Shown in pieces: positions 6,155 to 13,034 of a DNA stretch of 28,143 bases. Under the pieces are notes generated by a model. It saw only the letters and a program-made list of their open reading frames with translations. It made no database searches and was not told the origin of the DNA. Within the stretch, counting starts at the first letter, position 1; each line of letters begins with the position of its first letter. The position numbers and the translations under genes were made by a program. The stretch comes from a virus. Location of the stretch: positions 1-28,143 of IMG/VR virus record IMGVR_UViG_3300017756_000077; one strand, written 5' to 3'.

Positions 6155-6399
6155 TTAGCCACCTCAACCTTAGATTCATCACCCTCAACAGCTTCTTTCA
6201 AAGCGTTGCTGTAATGTTTGCCAAGTATCTCTAACTTCTCTACTTCAAAGTTAGCGTTAGCAATGACCTCTTGCCTTTGTTGGTTAACAAGGGTCACTTT
6301 GTTATATAGAATCTTGTTCTCTTCAGACAAATCATCTACCTTATATTCTTTACCATCCTCATTAAAGGTAAAGGTTAGTTCTTTAGTTTCTTCAACCAT
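6151..6399 (-). CDS. Small helical protein, DUF6447-like
   Basis: The protein has 82 residues. A short beta N-terminus (LTFTFNEDGKEYKVDDLSEE) is followed by one long helix (NKVTLVNQQRQEVIANANFE). This GKEY-x-DDLSEE plus helix layout fits the small DUF6447 proteins of aquatic phages, whose function is unknown; the match is from memory. AGGAG lies 6 nt before ATG 6399. The gene overlaps the nuclease gene by 8 nt and the ATPase gene by 4 nt, so it is made as part of the recombination module. Confidence 0.65.
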   Translation of the reverse strand: MVEETKELTFTFNEDGKEYKVDDLSEENKILYNKVTLVNQQRQEVIANANFEVEKLEILGKHYSNALKEAVEGDESKVEVAK

Positions 6400-7126
6400 A
6401 TTTCTCTCCTAGAGTAGTTTTATAAGTATCACAATTTGCCTTGGCATTACAAAATCTGCAATGATCTCCCGCAACATATTGTGGGTTTTCTTCGTCACAA
6501 GCATCCGTTGCTTGTTTCAAATCGTTGTAGCCCCAATCAACCAGATTGGTAGCTGAAATCTCGTATGTTCTTATAGGGCCATCCTTATGCCAACCGCGTG
6601 GTTGTACAATGCTCAGCTCCATGGTGGTATTCTCATCCCCATACCGCGCGAGCGCACCCAGACCATAAATCATTAACTGCTTATTCCTTTCGACATCGAC
6701 ACCCCACTTACCAGACTTTAAATCTATAACAGCGATGCGATCTTCACCAATTAATATTGTGTCAGCAGTACCAAAACACTTTGTTGATATCTCATCCATG
6801 TAGACTTTTTCTTCTATCAACATCTTGGCGTTAAGTTCTTCTTTTCTTTTATGTATGTACTCTACATAAGTCTCCGCGCACGCAATCATATCCTCATCAA
6901 CCTCTATCTCAAAGTCTTCAACCACCTGGACTTTACCTAACCAATAGTCACGCAATGTCATGTCCTTGAGCCTGCCTTTTAATAGCATCTCGCACATCTC
7001 ATGTATAAGCGTTCCTGTAGCCGCAGGGATGCCTACCTTGTATTCTGCTGAATAGTTTAGGTACGCGCTCGCTGGGCATTTAAACCAGCGATCTGAGGAT
7101 GAGGGGCTAAATATTGCGTGAGCCAT
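6392..7126 (-). CDS. Cas4-like PD-(D/E)XK exonuclease with Fe-S cysteines (DUF2800)
   Basis: The protein has 244 residues. The N-terminus SSSDRWFKCPAS carries C17, then TGTLIHEMCE gives the early His/Glu (H42, E43). The nuclease core is FGTADTILIG (D122) and VIDLKSGKW (D135, K137), followed by QLMIYG (Q150, Y154), the QxxxY motif of RecB-type nucleases. C223, C226 and C232 near the end together with C17 match the four-cysteine Fe-S lock of Cas4/AddB nucleases. It likely resects DNA ends to feed the Sak4-like ATPase two genes on. The start at 7126 has no clear ribosome site and overlaps the HTH gene by 20 nt. Confidence 0.85.
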   Translation of the reverse strand: MAHAIFSPSSSDRWFKCPASAYLNYSAEYKVGIPAATGTLIHEMCEMLLKGRLKDMTLRDYWLGKVQVVEDFEIEVDEDMIACAETYVEYIHKRKEELNAKMLIEEKVYMDEISTKCFGTADTILIGEDRIAVIDLKSGKWGVDVERNKQLMIYGLGALARYGDENTTMELSIVQPRGWHKDGPIRTYEISATNLVDWGYNDLKQATDACDEENPQYVAGDHCRFCNAKANCDTYKTTLGEKYG

Positions 7127-7310
7127 TGGAAACGTATGAGCTTTCTTCTAATTGCTTGATCTCTGATAGATCATAAAGAATTTTACCGCCAATCTTATAA
7201 TAGTTAGGGCCTCCGCCTTTGCGCCTTAAATTTGATAGCGCGTGTGGATTTTTGCCCCACCTTTTAGCTAGTTGCTTAGTGTCTATAAAGACTTTATCGG
7301 TGTCTGTCAT
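7107..7310 (-). CDS. MerR/excisionase-type helix-turn-helix protein
   Basis: The protein has 67 residues: KVFIDTKQLAKRWGKNPHAL forms the helix-turn-helix, then NLRRKGGGPNYYKIGGKILY forms the wing, and LSEIKQLEESS the last helix. This is the layout of small HTH_17/AlpA/excisionase-type DNA-binding proteins. No integrase is in the window, so a transcription regulator of the divergent region next door is as likely as an excisionase. GGGAG lies 9 nt before ATG 7310. It is the first gene of the leftward early unit, as expected for an autoregulated switch protein. Confidence 0.82.
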   Translation of the reverse strand: MTDTDKVFIDTKQLAKRWGKNPHALSNLRRKGGGPNYYKIGGKILYDLSEIKQLEESSYVSNGSRNI

Positions 7311-7340
7311 TTCCTAATACTCCCTTTTTGTATTTGAATG

Positions 7341-7369
7341 TTGTTAAATTTACACTAAAGTTATATGAT
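7341..7369 (+). promoter_or_regulatory. Sigma-70-like promoter for the plus-strand pair
   Basis: The -35 TTGTTA (7341-7346), a 17-bp spacer and the -10 TATGAT (7364-7369) match consensus at 4/6 and 5/6. They lie 33 nt before ATG 7402, which has an AAGGAG site at spacing 6. The position between divergent genes and the exact 17-bp spacing support it. Transcription has not been shown. Confidence 0.5.
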
Positions 7370-7375
7370 ATGCAA
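7347..7375 (-). promoter_or_regulatory. Weak candidate promoter for the leftward early unit
   Basis: On the minus strand, TTGCAT (7375-7370) and TAAATT (7352-7347) are 17 bp apart and would drive the HTH gene starting at 7310. Both hexamers match consensus poorly (3/6 and 4/6). They overlap the rightward promoter, which would make the two mutually exclusive. A leftward promoter is expected in this gap, but this exact placement is uncertain. Confidence 0.25.
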
Positions 7376-7401
7376 ATATATTTATAAAAAAGGAGAAGAA
7401 T

Positions 7402-7704
7402 ATGAGTATAGATAATGTAACCCCAGAGGAATGGGATCAAGCAATTGATATGCTTGCGATCAATAACCAGGTAGGTGGCAATCATTATAAAGGCAATGGC
7501 ATACAACCCATTGAGTATATTTACGCAAATGGATTGTCATGGTCAATGGGTAATGTGTTGAAACTTATTACCAGAGATAAGGTTGATAAGGTTGAAGACT
7601 TACTTAAAGCCAAGCATTACATTGACCTTGAACTACAGCTTGTACATGGTGTAGACGGAGAGGGTAACAAATTAGGCCAATATACCAAAGAGGTAAAGGT
7701 CTAG
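7402..7704 (+). CDS. DUF3310 protein
   Basis: The protein has 100 residues. The core reads VGGNHYKGNGIQPIEYIYAN, then SMGNVLKLITRDK and DLLKAKHYIDLEL. This matches the DUF3310 pattern (HYK, P-I-E-x-I, GNxxKxxxR, DLxKAxxYxD). The domain is widespread in phages, sometimes fused to nucleotide kinases, and has no settled function. It is one of only two plus-strand genes in the window, with its own likely promoter and a strong AAGGAG site. Being set apart from both large leftward units suggests separate timing. Confidence 0.85.
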   Translation: MSIDNVTPEEWDQAIDMLAINNQVGGNHYKGNGIQPIEYIYANGLSWSMGNVLKLITRDKVDKVEDLLKAKHYIDLELQLVHGVDGEGNKLGQYTKEVKV

Positions 7705-7714
7705 GAGTAAAGCA

Positions 7715-7930
7715 ATGAACTTGTTTGATTTTGAAGATCCAGTTTTAAATGAGAGGAACAACAATACGCCTGTTTATGTAAACAGACACATTGCGCGTTC
7801 TTTGATAGATGTAGCTGGGTTGGAAAACAAAGATCCTCAAGCATTAGCGGAGTATTTCCTGCAAGTAGGAATACACTCCGTTAAGCATTACAAGGATCAA
7901 GAGGTTGTATTTGATATTGATAATATCTAA
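7715..7930 (+). CDS. Hypothetical 71-aa protein
   Basis: The start has GGAG 8 nt upstream, ten bases after the DUF3310 stop, so it is the second gene of the plus-strand pair. The protein begins MNLFDFEDPVLNERNNNTPV and later has a helix (KDPQALAEYFLQVGIHSVKH) followed by an acidic end. No family is recognised. Its stop TAA overlaps, on the opposite strand, the TAG stop of the nuclease gene arriving from the right. Confidence 0.65.
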   Translation: MNLFDFEDPVLNERNNNTPVYVNRHIARSLIDVAGLENKDPQALAEYFLQVGIHSVKHYKDQEVVFDIDNI

Positions 7931-8325
7931 CTAAGATTTTTCAATATGTCTTTGATGTTTTTAACAGCATCATTGTTCTTCATGTGTTCATCAATGATGG
8001 TTAATTGAGCTTGGTCTAAAGGTTTAGAAAACACCACGTTTTTGTGCGGTACTGCCACAAAAGCAAACACATCTATTTCGTTATTTTTATATTGTCTGTT
8101 TTTTGCGTGTTGACCTTTACGCATATCAAACCGCCAGTTGCCTCTGCGTTCTTCTATTTGTGATTGGGTTTTGACCTGGCACTTATACAGCTTTAGGTTG
8201 TGTTCAAAGATGATGTCTGCGGATGCGTTGTGTGGAACGATGGTTACTGTGTCAGAAACTTGAGAAAGGATTGCTGCTGTGAGATATTCACCAAAACGAC
8301 CAACTCGTTCTGTTGCAAGGGGCAT
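7927..8325 (-). CDS. Small PD-(D/E)XK nuclease
   Basis: The protein has 132 residues. RVGRFGEYLTAAIL gives the first helix with a Glu, NASADIIFEH holds the catalytic Asp, and LYKCQVKTQS holds the Q-x-K that replaces E-x-K. This order is the small endonuclease fold of the PDDEXK_5/Holliday-resolvase group. The C-terminal half (FAFVAVPHKNVVF) is typical too. It is the last gene of the virion unit, 3 nt after the 668-aa protein, and its start lacks a clear ribosome site. It may cut incoming or branched DNA, or be a homing-type enzyme. The substrate cannot be inferred. Confidence 0.7.
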   Translation of the reverse strand: MPLATERVGRFGEYLTAAILSQVSDTVTIVPHNASADIIFEHNLKLYKCQVKTQSQIEERRGNWRFDMRKGQHAKNRQYKNNEIDVFAFVAVPHKNVVFSKPLDQAQLTIIDEHMKNNDAVKNIKDILKNLS

Positions 8326-8328
8326 GGG

Positions 8329-10335
8329 TTATTGTTGTTTATTCATCTTTTCTAAAAGATTTTCCATACTAGGAACTTGTAACACATCAAGAGGAGCGCC
8401 ACTTCCAGCAACAATATTAGATTCAGCGGCTAATACTTGTGGGCTAATTGGTGTTCTTGCAATATTCTCAAACCCTTTGGGTATGTAGTTTTTTAAAATA
8501 CCAGCAAATGTTTTTTTATCTGACAGCTCTCTTGCTATATTTTTTAAAGCTACTGGATTTGTTTCTATTAATATTCTTGATAGCTCGTTTGCTGCTGCTG
8601 TTGCCGCTCTTTCTTGCAGCTGAGGATTGTCGGCTTTTAACATACTATATATTAAACCAACTGGACTTAAATTTTGAAAATCAGATGGTTGAACCAGTCC
8701 CGTAACTGTTTTAACCGCTTGTGTTCTACCAGCTGTAGCACTGTTTCCAACAATCAAATTAGAAGTATCTTTTAACTCTATCTCATCTGTCAGATTTGAT
8801 ATAAATTTATTAAATTTTTGTTCTCCACTTTTGCCTGGCTCAAATGTACTTCTTAATAATTTTCTGCTTCTTGGAGTTTTTATAATATTAAAAGCTAAAT
8901 TTGCTCCTCTTCCACCGATAGCTACTGACTTTTCCATTTTTTCAGTAATGTTATTAAGGACTCCATTTCTAAATGCCTCTAATTCAGATTTAGACATTGA
9001 GGCTATTTCTTCGGCTATTTCTTCAATATTTTGACCTGGAGCATCAAACTTTCTTCCAAGCTCTAATTTATCCATTATGGCTGCTTTTTCAGACCATTCA
9101 TCCCTAGCTCTTTTATATGTTTTATTATTTTTATCCATATAATCTAAAAAATTATTCTTAGTAGATTTTTGTAAGTTTAATTGCGTTGAGCCAACTCCCC
9201 CAATGTTAGTTGGCGCTCTTCCTGTGTAAATAGCATCATCTAAACTTAACTTCATCCAGTGTAACAATTTGGTATCTATGGCTTTTACAGGATTACCCTT
9301 GCTTGTAAACATTTTTCCATTTTTTAAATTAATTCTTGGAAGATTAACACCATCTTCTGCCGCTAAAACATAAGCCTTTTTAAAAGCATTTTGAGCGCTA
9401 GGTCTTTTTAATATATCTACCAATTCTTCAGTAACAGGAATCTTTTTTTCCATGGCTTTGGCATATAAAATTTTTCCATTTGCAGATCTTGCAGATTCTA
9501 ATGCTTTATAAGTTTCAAAATATGATGCTTTTGATCCAAAAGCCTCTTGCAAGTCTCCAGTAATCCTGCTCAACATTCCTTCATTTCTTTTTTTTAAAAA
9601 TTCTTGAGCTTCTTTTTTTCCTTTGCCAGGCAAAACATTGACTGCATCTAAATAAGCTCTAGTGTTAGGACCTATATCAGCTAAAGCATATTGTTTTCCA
9701 GATCTATTGTTGATGAATTGAATAGCGCTGTTGATGTTTGTTTTATCGTAATCTAAAGCCTCTTTAACCAATTTTTGAGCAGCTTTTTTGCCTATCTTTT
9801 CTGGTTTTTCAAATGATGCTTTAATTTCTTTGCCTATTTTTGCTATAGGTCTTGCAGCTACCTGCAAAAGACTACCGCCAAGACCCGAAACAGCGCCAGT
9901 TGTTACAGCTGGCCCAATTCTTTCTGTTATTCCTTCAGCGCCACCAGCTCCATATGCTAAACCAGCGGGGATCGCTCTTAAACCAGCAGCTCCAATTGTA
10001 GTAGCCGAAACTGGAGTTGTAGCGCCTAAAGTTAATAGAGACGGAAGTGCTGCTCCAGCAATTTCTGCCCCAACAGCGGCAAGCGGCTGTTCTTTTTGCA
10101 CTTTTTCAAAAGACCTTCTTTCTAACTCTCTACCCTGTGCTGGCGTTACTCCGCCTGGAAGTATTCCTCTAGCAGTCCCAACAACTTCATCCACCCATCT
10201 AAAGGTAGCGCCTTGTAAACCAGCTGCGGTTAATCCAGATGTAATTGGTTTTTTATAGCTGGCTTCATCAGTTGTATCTCCGCCCATATATAGACGAGGA
10301 CCAACTGCTGTATCTATTATATCTCCTGGCTTCAT
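8329..10335 (-). CDS. Large internal virion / DNA-ejection protein candidate
   Basis: The protein has 668 residues. An Ala/Gly-rich, weakly hydrophobic region (about 86-165) is followed by a long charged helical body rich in Lys and Glu. Such a layout is common in podovirus ejection proteins, which leave the capsid and form a channel across the envelope. No lytic or peptidase motif was seen. It is the last of three consecutive large proteins of similar composition, the place held by gp7, gp20 and gp16 in P22-like phages. ATG 10335 overlaps the previous stop as ATGA. The role is inferred from position and composition, not from homology. Confidence 0.6.
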   Translation of the reverse strand: MKPGDIIDTAVGPRLYMGGDTTDEASYKKPITSGLTAAGLQGATFRWVDEVVGTARGILPGGVTPAQGRELERRSFEKVQKEQPLAAVGAEIAGAALPSLLTLGATTPVSATTIGAAGLRAIPAGLAYGAGGAEGITERIGPAVTTGAVSGLGGSLLQVAARPIAKIGKEIKASFEKPEKIGKKAAQKLVKEALDYDKTNINSAIQFINNRSGKQYALADIGPNTRAYLDAVNVLPGKGKKEAQEFLKKRNEGMLSRITGDLQEAFGSKASYFETYKALESARSANGKILYAKAMEKKIPVTEELVDILKRPSAQNAFKKAYVLAAEDGVNLPRINLKNGKMFTSKGNPVKAIDTKLLHWMKLSLDDAIYTGRAPTNIGGVGSTQLNLQKSTKNNFLDYMDKNNKTYKRARDEWSEKAAIMDKLELGRKFDAPGQNIEEIAEEIASMSKSELEAFRNGVLNNITEKMEKSVAIGGRGANLAFNIIKTPRSRKLLRSTFEPGKSGEQKFNKFISNLTDEIELKDTSNLIVGNSATAGRTQAVKTVTGLVQPSDFQNLSPVGLIYSMLKADNPQLQERAATAAANELSRILIETNPVALKNIARELSDKKTFAGILKNYIPKGFENIARTPISPQVLAAESNIVAGSGAPLDVLQVPSMENLLEKMNKQQ

Positions 10336-11423
10336 GGTTTAAATGCGTCTGGCAAATCTAAATTTTCTGTGCTAACAAAATCTTCGTCATTTAATTTTTG
10401 TATAGCCTCTCTTTCTAATAAATTATTATATTCCTCTATTAAAGGAGCAGAACTATAAATTTGTGGATTTTCTGCCATATGTATTTGAAAAGCTATGTTT
10501 CTATCTATTTCTGTTTTTCCTGCATTTTCAGGATTTACATAAAATGCATTATCAAAATTATGTTGATCTATAGCTCTTGCGTTAGAAATTTTTAATGCCT
10601 TTAACATTAATTTATTACCTTCAACAGATTTTCCTAGCTCTGGCGCTCCTTTTACAACAAAGTCTAAATCTTTATCTGTTGGGTTTACACCAAGCAGTTT
10701 AACCAAAGGGAGAATTAATTGATTCGTTCCAGCAAGAAATGACTCTGCTCCAGCAATTTTACCAGCCTTGTAATCTGGGCCAACTAAACGCTGACCAATT
10801 CTATTTAAAGTTAAACCAATTTCAGATCCAAAACCAGTTTCAACACCTTGGTCTAGCAAATTTTCTAAATTATCTAAATTTATATTAGAGGCTTGTGCTG
10901 ATGATGCTAAGTCAGATCTTTCTTCATATTTTTTAACGCCCAACGCTGCAAAACCTTTGTCTGTGCCAAGGTCAATTTTTGTAGCTTTTGATGTTTCTTT
11001 TTCTAACATCCATTCCGCGTACTCTTGAGGAGTCGGTGTTGAATCAGTCAATGCATATTCTTGATAACTAACTGGCGGTTTTACAGCTTTTGGCTGTCTC
11101 GCAGCCTCTTGCTGTTGCGCTATCTGCATCCTTGCTGGATCACCAGATAATTTAGCAGATGTCTGTGATAGTCTATAAGACAGCTCTTGCAATCCAGCCA
11201 TTCTAGCTTGTCTTCTTTCTTCAGCATTGCTTAGTTGCATGGGATCATAACCGCCCATTCTAGCTAGGTTATTAGATAATCTGCTACCAACTCTTGTTAA
11301 TGTACTTGGTTGCTCTAAACCTAGAGTGCCTGTTTTTGGAGAGGTTTGAAATTGCGGCGTTAAATCCAATGTTTCTGTTGGAGATGGGATGCCGAATACT
11401 TTTGATAAATCGTTTACTGCCAT
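10332..11423 (-). CDS. Second putative internal virion / ejection protein
   Basis: The protein has 363 residues. It has a disordered N-terminus (Thr/Pro/Ser-rich), a Gln/Arg/Ala helical stretch around residues 60-115 (AEERRQARMAGLQELSYRL) and a mixed alpha helical remainder. No motif of known function is visible. It lies 3 nt after the Gln-rich protein and overlaps the 668-aa protein by 4 nt, so the three are probably made in fixed ratio as one assembly. This is inferred from context. Confidence 0.55.
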   Translation of the reverse strand: MAVNDLSKVFGIPSPTETLDLTPQFQTSPKTGTLGLEQPSTLTRVGSRLSNNLARMGGYDPMQLSNAEERRQARMAGLQELSYRLSQTSAKLSGDPARMQIAQQQEAARQPKAVKPPVSYQEYALTDSTPTPQEYAEWMLEKETSKATKIDLGTDKGFAALGVKKYEERSDLASSAQASNINLDNLENLLDQGVETGFGSEIGLTLNRIGQRLVGPDYKAGKIAGAESFLAGTNQLILPLVKLLGVNPTDKDLDFVVKGAPELGKSVEGNKLMLKALKISNARAIDQHNFDNAFYVNPENAGKTEIDRNIAFQIHMAENPQIYSSAPLIEEYNNLLEREAIQKLNDEDFVSTENLDLPDAFKP

Positions 11424-11426
11424 GAT

Positions 11427-12611
11427 TTAAATTAATCCAGATAAAGTGCTATATAAATCCAATCCGCCACTTAATCTATCAAGCACAGACGGGCTAGTTC
11501 TGTCGGTTCTAGTAACATTTTCTGGTTGCCCAAACACAGCTTGCTTTAATAAACCAAATTGTTGCGGAGCATATCCCAAAGCTCTTTGGAACTCTTGATA
11601 AGGAACATCCAACGCGCCTTGTTGCAATCTTTGTTGTTGTAAACCAATTTGACCAAGCTGACCCAATCTTTGTTGCTGTATTGAACCTACGCCCCCAAGC
11701 AATCCTGCTTGTTGTTGTCTTGCGCGTAGCTCTAATTCTGGTTGCATCATAGCCATTCTTGCTTGAATATCTTGACCAGCAAGACCTGCTTGTTGGCCTA
11801 ATTCTGCTTGTCGCATGGCTCTTTGTTGTTGTGCTTCAAAGCCTGTTAATCCAGCTTGTTGGCCCAATCTTGCTTGTTCTAATGCGCGTTGTTGTTCTTG
11901 ACCTGCGCCAAAAATACCAAGTTGTTGTTGTCTTGCTAAGTCGGATAATGCAGCTTGTTGTGCTTGTTCAAATCCTGCCTGTCTTAATCCAGCAGATGTT
12001 CTAGCCATTTGTTCTATAAATGGTCTTTGTGATTCGCCCTCCAATAAAGCAGATCTTGAGCCACCAAAAGCACCAGCACCGATTGCTCGGGATTGTGCTT
12101 GACCCCTAGAAATATCAGCCTGTCTTTGGATGTCAGCCATAGATTGCTCGATGACTTGTTGTTGAAAAGGTGATTGATAGGCGCCAATATCAGCTCCTAA
12201 TAAGCCTCTAAACTGCGGGGTTGAAACGCCACCAATCTGTTCAGGTTGAGGACCTTGCAAACCTTGTATGGTTGGTGCTTGAAATCCTGTTACTGGTTGA
12301 ATGGTTGGAGTTGGAGCTTGTGCTAATTCTTGCAATCCAGCCAATGGATCATATTGCATACCACTTTCAAATAAACCGCGAGTGGCTTGAAATTGTCTAA
12401 GCTGATCTGGGTTAAATCCAGCAATTCTTGATCCTGTGTATGGAACGAATGGCTGTTGCGCAATACCTTTGGCTCTGCCATAAAGATCTTCGTACATAGC
12501 CATTTGTGCAGGATCGACTTGCGTAGATGATGTTTGTTTAGAGCCGCCACCGCCACTTGCGCCAAGCAAAGCCGCTCCTCCTGAAATTATTGCGCCCCAT
12601 GGTAATGCCAT
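11427..12611 (-). CDS. Gln-rich repeat virion protein, probable ejection protein
   Basis: The protein has 394 residues. A short hydrophobic Gly/Ala N-terminus (MALPWGAIISGGAALLGA) leads into a disordered part and then a Gln/Ala/Leu-rich helical region. The region has imperfect 22-residue repeats; one unit contains RALEQARLGQQAGLTGFEA and the next RAMRQAELGQQAGLAGQDI. Long Gln-rich helices with Gly hinges fit proteins packed in the capsid and threaded out through the tail. A GAGG site lies 8 nt before ATG 12611. The 57-nt gap before it has no clear promoter or terminator. The ejection role is inferred from position. Confidence 0.6.
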   Translation of the reverse strand: MALPWGAIISGGAALLGASGGGGSKQTSSTQVDPAQMAMYEDLYGRAKGIAQQPFVPYTGSRIAGFNPDQLRQFQATRGLFESGMQYDPLAGLQELAQAPTPTIQPVTGFQAPTIQGLQGPQPEQIGGVSTPQFRGLLGADIGAYQSPFQQQVIEQSMADIQRQADISRGQAQSRAIGAGAFGGSRSALLEGESQRPFIEQMARTSAGLRQAGFEQAQQAALSDLARQQQLGIFGAGQEQQRALEQARLGQQAGLTGFEAQQQRAMRQAELGQQAGLAGQDIQARMAMMQPELELRARQQQAGLLGGVGSIQQQRLGQLGQIGLQQQRLQQGALDVPYQEFQRALGYAPQQFGLLKQAVFGQPENVTRTDRTSPSVLDRLSGGLDLYSTLSGLI

Positions 12612-12668
12612 AATATAAACCTCTTAAATATCCTTTATTGTAAACATTTTATGATTAAATTTCATTAT

Positions 12669-13034
12669 CTAATCGCCTTTTCCATATTCAATAATACTTA
12701 AAATCAAATCAATGTTTGCATGATTTACTTGTGCTTTTATTATTTCACCTTGTTGAATAATTATTCCTGAACCAAGTACCAATTCATCTGTAGCGTATGC
12801 AGTTATATTGTGTTGTTTATAAAGAAAAAACTCATTAGAACTGGTATCGGTAATTGATACATCTAAGTTGGTTTGTTGATTACCATGGTCACAAGCTATG
12901 AAATCTTTAATAATCGCAAAATCAAAGTCACCGCCGCTAGGTGCTGTATAGATAGTTTGCTGCGTGGTAGCTGTAAAAGAATATTTAACATTGATTGCCC
13001 TTTGTATGTACTGTCTTTGTGAGGATAAATCCAT
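12669..13034 (-). CDS. Small beta-rich virion protein
   Basis: The protein has 121 residues with an all-beta look: YSFTATTQQTIYTAPSGGDF, then alternating strands and no long helix. Its stop is followed by the 57-nt gap before the Gln-rich gene. Its start shares one base with the stop of the 502-aa gene (TAATG), giving direct reinitiation. Small beta sandwiches at this place are often tail or head-decoration parts. No named family is recognised. Confidence 0.6.
   Translation of the reverse strand: MDLSSQRQYIQRAINVKYSFTATTQQTIYTAPSGGDFDFAIIKDFIACDHGNQQTNLDVSITDTSSNEFFLYKQHNITAYATDELVLGSGIIIQQGEIIKAQVNHANIDLILSIIEYGKGD

Noticed and set aside
7107-7310. Temperate lifestyle inferred from an excisionase-like HTH protein
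   Set aside because: No integrase, repressor or attachment site was seen, and small HTH proteins of this type are also regulators in lytic phages.
9788-10258. Plus-strand reading frame of 156 codons
   Set aside because: It is complementary to the Ala/Gly-rich part of the 668-aa protein and is an artefact of its codon bias.
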